A DNA stretch of 64,000 bases from Alphaproteobacteria bacterium. Lineage in GTDB: Bacteria > Pseudomonadota > Alphaproteobacteria > Caulobacterales > Maricaulaceae. The notes below the pieces were generated by a model. The model was not told the DNA's origin. It saw only the letters and a program-made list of their open reading frames with translations, and searched no databases. Of this stretch, positions 14,758-22,207 are shown piece by piece. Location of the stretch: assembly GCA_016124675.1 (NCBI GenBank), contig WGNG01000006.1, positions 51,393 through 115,392 of the forward strand. The letters are read 5' to 3'. Both the position numbers and the translations under genes were made by a program. How positions within the stretch are numbered: the first letter of the stretch is position 1; each line of letters starts with the position of its first letter.

Positions 14758-15402
14758 ATGACGCGCGTACTGATCGTTGAAGACATTCCCGACGTCCGGG
14801 CCTGGCTGTGCGCTGTGGTCACAGACGCCTGCCCGGATGCGCAGATCACCACCGCGCCGGACGTGCGCCAGGGCCGTGAACTGGCGGGGCGTGAAGTGTT
14901 TGAGCTGGCGCTGGTGGATCTCGGCCTGCCCGACGGATCGGGCGTGGATGTGCTGCGCGCCATCAAGACCCACGCGCCGCAGACTCTGTGCGTCGTGGCG
15001 ACCATTCTGGGTGATGACGCCTCCATCGTGTCGGCGCTGGCGGCCGGCGCGGACGGGTATCTGTTGAAAGACCAGCCCGCCGAGGTGCTGACCCGGCAGA
15101 TCCGCCAGACGCTGGCGGGCGCGCCGGCGCTGTCGCCCTCCATCGCCCGGCGCATCATGGACCATTTCCGCCTGACCGGGCCGGCGGCGCCCGATTGCGA
15201 TCTGACCATCCGGGAGAAGGAAGTGCTGGCCCATATCGGCCGCGGCCTGCGCAATCACGAGACGGCCAAAGCACTCGGCATCGCCGAGCAGACCGTGGCC
15301 GGGCATATCAAGGCGGTCTACCGCAAGCTTGGCATTTCCTCGCGCGCCGAAGCCGCCTGGCACGCCGCCCGCCTTGGCCTGGCGGCGTCCAGCGACGCCT
15401 GA
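14758..15402 (+). CDS. NarL/LuxR-type response regulator
   Basis: 214 residues: receiver domain (about 1-120) with phospho-acceptor Asp54 in LVDLGLPDG, acidic pair near E8-D9 and Lys in YLLKDQPAE; C-terminal LuxR-type helix-turn-helix (about 145-205, LTIREKEVLAHIGRG ... GIAEQTVAGHIKAVYRKLGI). It should bind DNA when phosphorylated. It ends 7 bases from the convergent histidine kinase gene, the obvious partner because HisKA_3-type kinases pair with NarL-type regulators. Its start lies 48 bases after SLR-4 with no clear terminator, so part of its transcription may come from the exported-protein locus. Target genes are unknown. Confidence 0.93.
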   Translation: MTRVLIVEDIPDVRAWLCAVVTDACPDAQITTAPDVRQGRELAGREVFELALVDLGLPDGSGVDVLRAIKTHAPQTLCVVATILGDDASIVSALAAGADGYLLKDQPAEVLTRQIRQTLAGAPALSPSIARRIMDHFRLTGPAAPDCDLTIREKEVLAHIGRGLRNHETAKALGIAEQTVAGHIKAVYRKLGISSRAEAAWHAARLGLAASSDA

Positions 15403-15409
15403 ACCCGGC

Positions 15410-17314
15410 TCAGCCGAACGCCGCGAACGTTGCGCGCAATGTCGAACCACCCGGTCCGGTATCTATCGCGAACGACCCGCCCAGAGCCTCGACCCGCGCC
15501 GCCATATTGTCGAGCCCCCGCCCGGAACGCGCCGCGTCCGGATCGAACCCGCGCCCGTCATCGCTGATGGTCAGGGTCAGCGCATCGCCGTCCAGCGCCA
15601 GCGCGACGCTCAATGTCGAGGCGCCCGCATGGCGGATGGCGTTACTGACCGCCTCACGCACCAGCGCGCGCAGGGTCTGCATGGCGGCGCGGTTCGGCGC
15701 GTCCTCGCGCGCGCCCTCTACCCGCCACTCCATCGCCACGCCCGCCGCTTCCAGCCGGTCAGCGGTCTCCGCGCGCAGATCCGCCAACAGGCTGCCGAAC
15801 GGCGCCGGCTCGCCCTCGGCATTGCGGATCACATCGCGCAGATCGCCGATGGTGGCGCGTATGAGCTCGTCCTTGCGCCTGTCCTCGCGCACATGCAACG
15901 CAGTCAGAAGCTGGGCGCCGATATGGTCATGGATATCGCGCGCGATGCGCGTGCGCTCCGAGGCGGCGCCGCGGTCATAGGCAGTGCGGCTTTCATCGAG
16001 ATAATCGGCCAGCGCCCCCAGCTCGCGCACCGTGTCCCAGTCCTCCGGCGTGAACAGGGCGCGGCCCCTGTCCTTGTCGTGCAGGATGAACCCAGGCAGA
16101 CCCGCACGGGCCGGAACCGCGAGGCGGCGCCCGTCCGCCTCTATTCCGTTCTCATGGGCGCCTGTGACCGCCGGCGTGATGTCCAGAGGCGAAAACAGAT
16201 CGCGCAACAATGCCTGCCAGCGCAGCGCGCGCTGATCGGCGCCCAGCTGCAGGGCCACATCGGCGACGGCGCGCATCAATCCTGCCTGATCGAGCGCCTT
16301 GCGCCGCGACAGGCGCGACCACAGCCAGGCCCGGGCCGGCAGATAGGCGACCGCCACCACAAACAGCGACAGCCCGATAGCGCGCGCGGGATCCAGCGAC
16401 ACTGTCAGGATCAACGCCGCATCCACCGCCAGCACGACGAGGGCTGCGAGCACCGTGAACAGAAGCTGGTAGGCCCATTGCCCCAGCCCGAACACCCGGT
16501 AACGCGACAGCCCCACGGCCAGGCCTGCATAGATCAGGAGAAAGAAGGCGAAGGCGTACTGGTTGGGGATCAGGGGCGGCGCGCCAAAGGCGCTGGGCGC
16601 CGCGACCGTCGCGATAAAAGCCCCTGCGCCGATAAAGACACAGGCCGCCAGCCAGATCGCGATCGCCTTCTGCACCGGCTCGCGGCGGGCTGCCGCGATC
16701 TGGGCGAGGCTGATGGCCACGATGACCAGCATCTCCATCAGGGTGATCGCGTGGATGGCGGCGAACAACCGCATTGGCTGAAGGGCCGCCAGCAGGGTCC
16801 AGCCGCCAAAAACCGCCAGGCTGGCCCCGATGAGCCAGCCTGCCCGGGGCAGGCGGGCGGGATAGATGGCGAACAGGGCGATCATCACCAGTCCGAACGC
16901 GCTGGCGCCGATGGCATTGGTCATGCCGAACGCCATCGCGACCGGGTATGGCAGGGCTGTCGGCGCCAGATTGCCTGCCGCGCCCATGCAGAACAGGAAG
17001 GTGGCCACCCCGCTGAGCGCGAACAGGCGCACCGCCGGATCGCCCGGCTTCAGCGACCAGATCCAGGCCGACGACAACAGGGCGAGTGTTCCTGTGACCA
17101 CCGACACCCAGAAGCGTCCGTCGAGCTCCAGCGGCGAGCGGATCGCACGCCATCCCTGCGACCAGTCCGGCGCGGCGTTGAGGCCCCCCAGGACCATCAG
17201 GGCCGACAGGGTCAGCGCCACAGCCGCCGCGCTCAGGAACAACATGGCTGGCGGCAGGCGCCGCATGCCGGTGCGTGCAGGCGCTGGCCCCGCTTCATCC
17301 TGCATCACGGTCAT
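15410..17314 (-). CDS. membrane sensor histidine kinase (HisKA_3 type)
   Basis: 634 residues from ATG 17314, which follows GGGGAGGG; an upstream ATG at 17362 lacks this site. The N-terminal half is a multi-pass membrane region (about nine hydrophobic stretches, e.g. LFLSAAAVALTLSALMVLG). A linker follows, then the dimerisation/phosphorylation box SERTRIARDIHDHIG with the candidate phospho-His at 462. The HATPase ends with NAIRHAG, DDGRGFDP and GRGLDNMAARVEALGG. It should phosphorylate the convergent response regulator at 14758. There is no recognisable extracytoplasmic ligand domain, so the signal is probably sensed in or at the membrane. Confidence 0.9.
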   Translation of the reverse strand: MTVMQDEAGPAPARTGMRRLPPAMLFLSAAAVALTLSALMVLGGLNAAPDWSQGWRAIRSPLELDGRFWVSVVTGTLALLSSAWIWSLKPGDPAVRLFALSGVATFLFCMGAAGNLAPTALPYPVAMAFGMTNAIGASAFGLVMIALFAIYPARLPRAGWLIGASLAVFGGWTLLAALQPMRLFAAIHAITLMEMLVIVAISLAQIAAARREPVQKAIAIWLAACVFIGAGAFIATVAAPSAFGAPPLIPNQYAFAFFLLIYAGLAVGLSRYRVFGLGQWAYQLLFTVLAALVVLAVDAALILTVSLDPARAIGLSLFVVAVAYLPARAWLWSRLSRRKALDQAGLMRAVADVALQLGADQRALRWQALLRDLFSPLDITPAVTGAHENGIEADGRRLAVPARAGLPGFILHDKDRGRALFTPEDWDTVRELGALADYLDESRTAYDRGAASERTRIARDIHDHIGAQLLTALHVREDRRKDELIRATIGDLRDVIRNAEGEPAPFGSLLADLRAETADRLEAAGVAMEWRVEGAREDAPNRAAMQTLRALVREAVSNAIRHAGASTLSVALALDGDALTLTISDDGRGFDPDAARSGRGLDNMAARVEALGGSFAIDTGPGGSTLRATFAAFG

Positions 17315-17432
17315 CAAGCCCTCCCCTGCCTGCCTTCCAGCGGCGATGACTTTAAACGCCATCGTGAGAGTCAGGAAACCCGCTTGCCTTGCGGCTATTT
17401 ACACACGCTGCGGCGAGGGCCATGAACCATGC

Positions 17433-18056
17433 ATGACCGGCACATCGACTTCCGGCGCCCGCACCGGCATGGACTGGGAGGCGCGCTTTCGCGCCGATGA
17501 CGCGCCGTGGGAGCGCGTGGGCGTTCACCCGGCGCTGCCGCACTGGGCGGACGCGGGCGCGTTCAAACCGGGCAGCCGCATTCTGGTTCCCGGATGCGGG
17601 CGCAGCGCCGAGCCCGGAGCCTTCGCCCGGCTGGGGCTCGCCGTCACCGGCGTCGACCTAGCCCCCAGCGCGATCGACTGGCAGCTTGCGCGCTTCGCGT
17701 CAGAAAATCTCACCGGACGCTTCGTCATCACCGACGCCCTGGCCTTCCGGCCGGACCTGCCTTTCGACGCAGTGTGGGAGCAGACCTTTCTGTGCGCCAT
17801 CCATCCGCGCCTGAGACCCGACTGGGAAGCCATGGCGCACGCCAGCCTGAAGCCCGGCGGATCCCTCTTCGCGCTGTTCATGCAGAAGGACGAGCCCAGC
17901 GGGCCGCCCTATGGCTGCGCGATGGACGCGATGCGCGCGCTCTTGCCGGACACGCGCTGGATCTGGCCGGAAACCCCGCTCACGGCTTATCCCCATCCGC
18001 ATCTGAACGATAAAGCGGAGCTGGCGGCGCGTCTGATACGGCGTCCGGCGCTATAG
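17433..18056 (+). CDS. TPMT-family SAM-dependent methyltransferase
   Basis: 207 residues from ATG 17433; ATG 17469 (MDWEARF) is an alternative. It shows the thiopurine-methyltransferase fold signature: MDWEARFRADDAPWERVGVHPAL at the N-terminus, SAM-binding ILVPGCGRSAEPGAFARLG and VTGVDLAPSAID. A later FDAVWEQTFLCAIHP and KPGGSLFALF fit the family. Such enzymes methylate small thiols, halides or other nucleophiles; the true substrate is unknown. It is divergent from the histidine kinase. Its last 77 bases overlap the 3' end of the convergent MATE gene. Confidence 0.85.
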   Translation: MTGTSTSGARTGMDWEARFRADDAPWERVGVHPALPHWADAGAFKPGSRILVPGCGRSAEPGAFARLGLAVTGVDLAPSAIDWQLARFASENLTGRFVITDALAFRPDLPFDAVWEQTFLCAIHPRLRPDWEAMAHASLKPGGSLFALFMQKDEPSGPPYGCAMDAMRALLPDTRWIWPETPLTAYPHPHLNDKAELAARLIRRPAL

Positions 18057-19434
18057 GCGCCGGGTCCGGGCGGCGGGTGCGGGCATCCACGGCGGTCAGC
18101 GGACACAGGCGCAGCACGACCGCGGCGATCACCACACCGGCGATCATATTGGCGGCGAACACGCCCCAGATCACGCCCGTGGCCCCGCCCAGCATGGCGC
18201 CAATCCAGGCCAAAGGCGCCACCAGCGCCACGCCGCGAAACAGGTTGACCGCCACACCCATCAGCGGACGGCCAAGGCCATTGAACCCTGCCGAGGCGGC
18301 CATCGCCACGCCGTATCCGGCCACGGCGAAGGGCGCGATCAGCCAGTAGGCGCGCGCCATGTCCTGACCCTCCTGGCCGGGCAGGAAGGCCGGCGCCAGG
18401 ACAGGGCTGAGCGCCGCCAGAATCACCGCGATCAGGAGCCCCCAGCCGAGACTGAACACGAAGGACTTGGCAAACGCCTCGCGCACGCGGTGCGTCAGCC
18501 CTGCTCCGCCATTCTGTCCGGTGATCGGCCCGATACTGCCCGACAGCGCAAACAGCGGAATGATCGCCAGCGCCTCCACCCGCATGCCCACGCCCAGGCC
18601 CGCCACAGCCGGCTCACCAAATCCCGCCACGGCCGCGAATACGGCCGTATTGGCCAGCGGGCCGATCATGTTGGACCCCGCCGCCGGGACGCCCACCCGG
18701 GCGATCTCGCGCCAGTTCCACATCAGCTCGCTCCAGCCGGGGAAGGAGAAGTCGATCAGCTTCTCGCGCCAGATGATGATGCTCATGGCCAGGATGAAGA
18801 CCACCAGGTTGGCGATCAGCGTGGCCCAGGCCGCGCCCTGCACCTCCATGCGCGGTATGGGGCCCCAGCCGAAGATCAGGATGGGATCGAGGATCATGTT
18901 GATGATGGCCGCGAAGACCATGATCAGGCTGGGAATGATCGCATCGCCCAGCGCGCGCAACAGATTGCCTGCCACCATGGGCCCGACCATGAACACGATG
19001 CCGGCAAACCAGATGACCATGTACTCGCGCACGAACGGCATCATCGCCTCGGTGGCGCCCAGCGCGCGGAACACCGGATCAATGGTCACGACGCCCAGCG
19101 CGGCGACGATGATGACGACGATCAGCGACAATGCCACCGCGTCGGTCGCCACGCGGCGGGTGCGGCCGTGATCGCCGCGACCGGCGGCGCGCGCCACCAC
19201 CGACACCGCCCCGGCGCCAAGGCCGATGGCGATGCTCATCACAAGCATGGAGACGGGAAACACGAACTGGACCGCCGCCTGCTGCGCCGTGCCGAGACGC
19301 CCGACCCAATAGGCGTCGACCACACCCACCAGCATCATCGCCACAATCCCGACGGACATCGGGATGACCATGCGCAGGACATGGCCGAACACCGGACCCT
19401 GGGTCAGGTCGCGCGCGGCGCGGGTGGCGGCCAT
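17980..19434 (-). CDS. MATE-family multidrug/toxin exporter
   Basis: 484 residues with about 12 membrane segments in two related halves, typical of MATE proteins (usual length 440-480). The start region VFGHVLRMVIPMSVGIVAMMLVGVVDAYWVGRLG and the second-half GFGEPAVAGLGVGMRVEAL ... FALSGSIGPITGQNGGAG are characteristic. These inner-membrane antiporters export cationic or hydrophobic compounds using Na+ or H+ gradients. The 3' end overlaps the oppositely oriented methyltransferase gene by 77 bases. The hydrolase gene upstream is separated by 38 bases and has its own TetR regulator. Confidence 0.92.
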   Translation of the reverse strand: MAATRAARDLTQGPVFGHVLRMVIPMSVGIVAMMLVGVVDAYWVGRLGTAQQAAVQFVFPVSMLVMSIAIGLGAGAVSVVARAAGRGDHGRTRRVATDAVALSLIVVIIVAALGVVTIDPVFRALGATEAMMPFVREYMVIWFAGIVFMVGPMVAGNLLRALGDAIIPSLIMVFAAIINMILDPILIFGWGPIPRMEVQGAAWATLIANLVVFILAMSIIIWREKLIDFSFPGWSELMWNWREIARVGVPAAGSNMIGPLANTAVFAAVAGFGEPAVAGLGVGMRVEALAIIPLFALSGSIGPITGQNGGAGLTHRVREAFAKSFVFSLGWGLLIAVILAALSPVLAPAFLPGQEGQDMARAYWLIAPFAVAGYGVAMAASAGFNGLGRPLMGVAVNLFRGVALVAPLAWIGAMLGGATGVIWGVFAANMIAGVVIAAVVLRLCPLTAVDARTRRPDPAPIAPDAVSDAPPAPLYRSDADGDKP

Positions 19435-19472
19435 GAACGGCCCTTTCGCAAGGCGGGTTGGTAGAGGCCTAT

Positions 19473-20321
19473 CTAGGGCGTCGGCGGCTGTCCCGCCACA
19501 CCTGTCTGTGAATCGGGCGCGAGAAACCCGCTGACTCGCGTGACCACATCGGGATGGCGCAGCACCGCGCGATGGCCAAGGCCGTCAAACAAAACCAGCT
19601 CAGCGCCCGGCCAGGCCGCGGCGATGCGCTCGCCGGCTTCTGGCGGGGTGATGACGTCGCCCCGGCCATGGACGATCAGCGCCTGCGCGGTCAGGGCATG
19701 GGCTTCGCGCACAATGCTCAGCCCATCCGCCGGTTCACCCAGCCGGAAGCTGACGGCCTCCAGCAGGCGCCGGATCGCGGTTTCGCTCATGCCCATATGG
19801 CCGCCCTGGAAGCGGACATTGGCGGGAAGCGAGTCCGGCCCGGCGATTCCCGCCACGCGGGACGGCGCCAGGCGATGACGGCGCATGGCGATGACGCAGG
19901 CGGGCAAGCCCATGGAATGGGCTGCGATCGCGTCGGGCTGGCCGAAGGCGCGGGCGGCGGCGCCAAGCCCGGCGGCGAAATCAAGAAGCGTCGCCGTTGA
20001 TCCCTCACTCTCGCCATGGGCCGGGCCGTCGATCAGACACACGCGCGCACCGCGCGCCATCACCGCTTCGGCCAGCGTGGCCAGATCCGCGCTGTCAGCC
20101 TCCCAGCCGTGCTGGAAGAAAACCAGCGGCCCCTCCCCGCCCGTCCAGGCGCGCTGACGGCCCAGCGGTCCATCAAAGTCTGCGCGCTCCAGCTGATGCA
20201 GGTAATCGCGGCCGGTATCGGACTGACGGCGCACGCGCGGCGTGACGAAGCGCCGGCCCGCCTCGGCGCGAAAGCGCTGCGGGGTCAGGCGGGCCGCCAG
20301 ATTCACCGCCAGCATTTTCAT
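19473..20321 (-). CDS. alpha/beta-hydrolase fold protein
   Basis: 282 residues. Oxyanion-site motif FFQHGWEADSADL, nucleophile elbow AAHSMGLPACV (Ser), acid HGRGDVITPPE (Asp) and GLGHRAVL (His) complete a plausible catalytic triad. There is no signal peptide, so it is cytoplasmic. The start codon overlaps the stop of the TetR gene by four bases (ATGA), so the two are co-transcribed and probably regulated by that TetR protein. Substrate unknown; esterase or lipase-like activity is inferred from fold only. Confidence 0.85.
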   Translation of the reverse strand: MKMLAVNLAARLTPQRFRAEAGRRFVTPRVRRQSDTGRDYLHQLERADFDGPLGRQRAWTGGEGPLVFFQHGWEADSADLATLAEAVMARGARVCLIDGPAHGESEGSTATLLDFAAGLGAAARAFGQPDAIAAHSMGLPACVIAMRRHRLAPSRVAGIAGPDSLPANVRFQGGHMGMSETAIRRLLEAVSFRLGEPADGLSIVREAHALTAQALIVHGRGDVITPPEAGERIAAAWPGAELVLFDGLGHRAVLRHPDVVTRVSGFLAPDSQTGVAGQPPTP

Positions 20322-20905
20322 GCGGCGAATTCCCGCAAGAGGGCGGCGTATTCGGCCTGCGCGCAGGCGCGCACCGCGGCCGGGTCCTGGCTCAACGCAT
20401 GCAGGCCCGCCGCAAGACCAAGCGCTTCAAACCTGAAGGCAAAGCGCTGGGGATCGGTGTCGGCGCGCAACCGGCCCGCCTGCGCAGCGCGGCGCGCCAG
20501 CCGTGCAACAAAGGGATGGAAGCGCGCCCGCACGGCGCAGGCATGAACGCCCGCCTCCTCAGCCAGACCCGGCGCACTCATGGCAGCTTGCATAAGCGGA
20601 CAGGGCCGGCCCTGTCCGTCGGTGGTGACCCAGGTGAGCCATAGCGAGGCCAGAACGCGCAGACGCTCCAGCGGATCGGCCTCGGCCAGCACAGGACGCG
20701 TCACGGCGCCGTCAAAGCGGGCCGCCGCAGCGTCAATCACCGCGATCTGCAGGGCGCCCTGCCCGCCGAAATGCGCAAACAGCCCGCTCTTGGACAGGCG
20801 GGTGCGCGCCGCCAGGCGGCCGATCGACAAGCCCTCGAAACCCTCCGCCGGAAGGGCGGCCAGGGCGGCGTCCAGGATTCGGGTGCGAGTTTCGAGCGCG
20901 CTCAT
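20318..20905 (-). CDS. TetR/AcrR-family transcriptional regulator
   Basis: 195 residues. The N-terminal helix-turn-helix (about 5-50, ETRTRILDAALAALPAEGFEGLSIGRLAARTRLSKSGLFAHFG in segments) is the TetR signature; the remainder is a helical ligand domain. It is the first gene of an operon with the alpha/beta hydrolase. A palindromic site just upstream (20917-20935) suggests autoregulation. The inducer is unknown; in comparable pairs it is a substrate or product of the hydrolase. Confidence 0.9.
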   Translation of the reverse strand: MSALETRTRILDAALAALPAEGFEGLSIGRLAARTRLSKSGLFAHFGGQGALQIAVIDAAAARFDGAVTRPVLAEADPLERLRVLASLWLTWVTTDGQGRPCPLMQAAMSAPGLAEEAGVHACAVRARFHPFVARLARRAAQAGRLRADTDPQRFAFRFEALGLAAGLHALSQDPAAVRACAQAEYAALLREFAA

Positions 20906-20916
20906 GGATGCAGCAA

Positions 20917-20935
20917 TGCGAACGTTCGTTCAACT
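20917..20935. promoter_or_regulatory. probable TetR operator
   Basis: The stretch TGCGAACGTTCGTTCAA contains overlapping palindromes (CGAACGTTCG) and GAACG repeats, 12 bases upstream of the tetR start. Self-binding sites of TetR regulators with this kind of GAACG/CGTTC core are common. Confidence 0.6.
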
Positions 20936-20956
20936 CGTCAAGAGCCGCAATCGCGT

Positions 20957-21538
20957 TCAGGCGTGGCCTGACGCGCCGGTGAGGTATTCCGGGGTCACGC
21001 CCAGCGTGCCCAGGGCCCTGGCCCATTTTACCTCGTCATCGCCGAAGACCAGCGCCTCATCGGCGTCACAGACCAGCCAGGCGTTGGCGGCGATCTCGTC
21101 TTCAAGCTGGCCAGCCTCCCATCCCGCATAGCCCAGCACCATCAGCGCCCGGCGCGGCGGCGAATGCGAGGCCAGCGCGTCCAGGATTTCCCGCGTGGCG
21201 GTCAGGCCCAGCCCAGCCCCGACCGACAGGGTGGCCGGACCGCAGGTCACATCGAGCGTGTGAAGAACAAAGCCCCGGTCGCGGTCCACCGGACCGCCAT
21301 CATGCACCGGATGGTCCGGGACGGCCTGCGCGCCCGCGACATCCAGCTGATCGAGAAGATCGCGCAGGCGCAGGCCGGTCATGGGCCGGTTGATGATCAG
21401 CCCCATAGCGCTGTCCTCACCATGGGCGCACATGAACACCACGCTTCGGTCAAAGCGCGGATCGCCGATCAGCGGGCTGGCGATCAGCAGGCGCCCGCCG
21501 AGATAGCCGGCGGCGGTGTGGGTCGGCGGTCGGTTCAT
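20957..21538 (-). CDS. YqgE/AlgH family protein (UPF0301)
   Basis: 193 residues from ATG 21538. Conserved family features: GGRLLIASPLIGDPRFDRSVVFMCAHGEDSAMGLIINRP at the N-terminus (read in parts), VHDGGPVDRDRGFVLH in the middle, and FGYAGWE-like LGYAGWEAGQLEDEI near the C-terminus. Length matches the family (about 185-200). The biochemical role of YqgE/AlgH is not established; AlgH was named for an effect on alginate regulation in Pseudomonas. It is divergent from the peroxiredoxin gene across a 138-base intergenic region. Confidence 0.93.
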   Translation of the reverse strand: MNRPPTHTAAGYLGGRLLIASPLIGDPRFDRSVVFMCAHGEDSAMGLIINRPMTGLRLRDLLDQLDVAGAQAVPDHPVHDGGPVDRDRGFVLHTLDVTCGPATLSVGAGLGLTATREILDALASHSPPRRALMVLGYAGWEAGQLEDEIAANAWLVCDADEALVFGDDEVKWARALGTLGVTPEYLTGASGHA

Positions 21539-21676
21539 CCGCCAAGTCTCTCGCGACCGACGGGGGTCTGTCCAGTCACGTGCGCCAGCTTCGCCTTGCA
21601 CGCCGCCCGGCTCCGGCCTATCTCGCACGACTGTGCTGCGCATGTGTGCGCTGGACGCAAACCCCTCGGAGGCCCC

Positions 21677-22159
21677 ATGACCATCAAGATCGGCGACGCC
21701 CTGCCTGACGTGACCTTCATGACCATGACTGCGGACGGGCCGGCGCCCATGTCCACGGCGGACGCCTTCAAGGGCAAGCGGGTGGCGCTGTTCGCCGTGC
21801 CCGGCGCCTTCACCCCCACCTGCTCGGCCAAGCATTTGCCAGGCTTCATCGCCAAGGCGGTCGAGCTGAAGGCCAAGGGGATCGACCGGATCGCCTGCAC
21901 TTCGGTCAACGATGTTTTCGTGATGAACGCCTGGGCCAAGGATCAGGGCGCGGGCGAGGATGTTCTCATGCTCGCCGACGGCAACGGCCAGTTCGCCTCG
22001 GCCATCGGTCTGGAGCTCGACGGGTCGAAATTCGGCATGGGTCTGCGCTCCCAGCGCTACGCCGTGATCGTCAATGACGGCGTGGTGGAGCACCTCTTCG
22101 TCGAGGCCGGCGGCAGTTTTGAAGTGTCCAGCGCCGACCACTTGCTCGGCCAGCTCTGA
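21677..22159 (+). CDS. peroxiredoxin (Prx5 type)
   Basis: 160 residues from ATG 21677, preceded by GGAGG. The active-site motif VPGAFTPTCSAKHLPGF contains the peroxidatic Cys49, and SVNDVFVMNAWAKDQ and DGSKFGMGLRSQRYAVIVNDG are typical of atypical 2-Cys/1-Cys Prx5-like enzymes. It reduces H2O2 and organic peroxides with thioredoxin or glutaredoxin in the cytoplasm. A second Cys (IACTSVND) is present near residue 74. It is convergent with the acylase gene across a strong hairpin terminator. Confidence 0.94.
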   Translation: MTIKIGDALPDVTFMTMTADGPAPMSTADAFKGKRVALFAVPGAFTPTCSAKHLPGFIAKAVELKAKGIDRIACTSVNDVFVMNAWAKDQGAGEDVLMLADGNGQFASAIGLELDGSKFGMGLRSQRYAVIVNDGVVEHLFVEAGGSFEVSSADHLLGQL

Positions 22160-22169
22160 TCAACAGCGT

Positions 22170-22200
22170 CCGGGCCGCCTGCAGCGCGCAGGCGGCCCGG
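22170..22200. terminator. hairpin terminator between convergent genes
   Basis: A perfect 13-base stem (CCGGGCCGCCTGC / GCAGGCGGCCCGG) with a five-base loop between the peroxiredoxin and acylase stops. There is no long T run, but the position and stability suggest a bidirectional terminator. Confidence 0.75.
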
Positions 22201-22207
22201 GGCGTCC

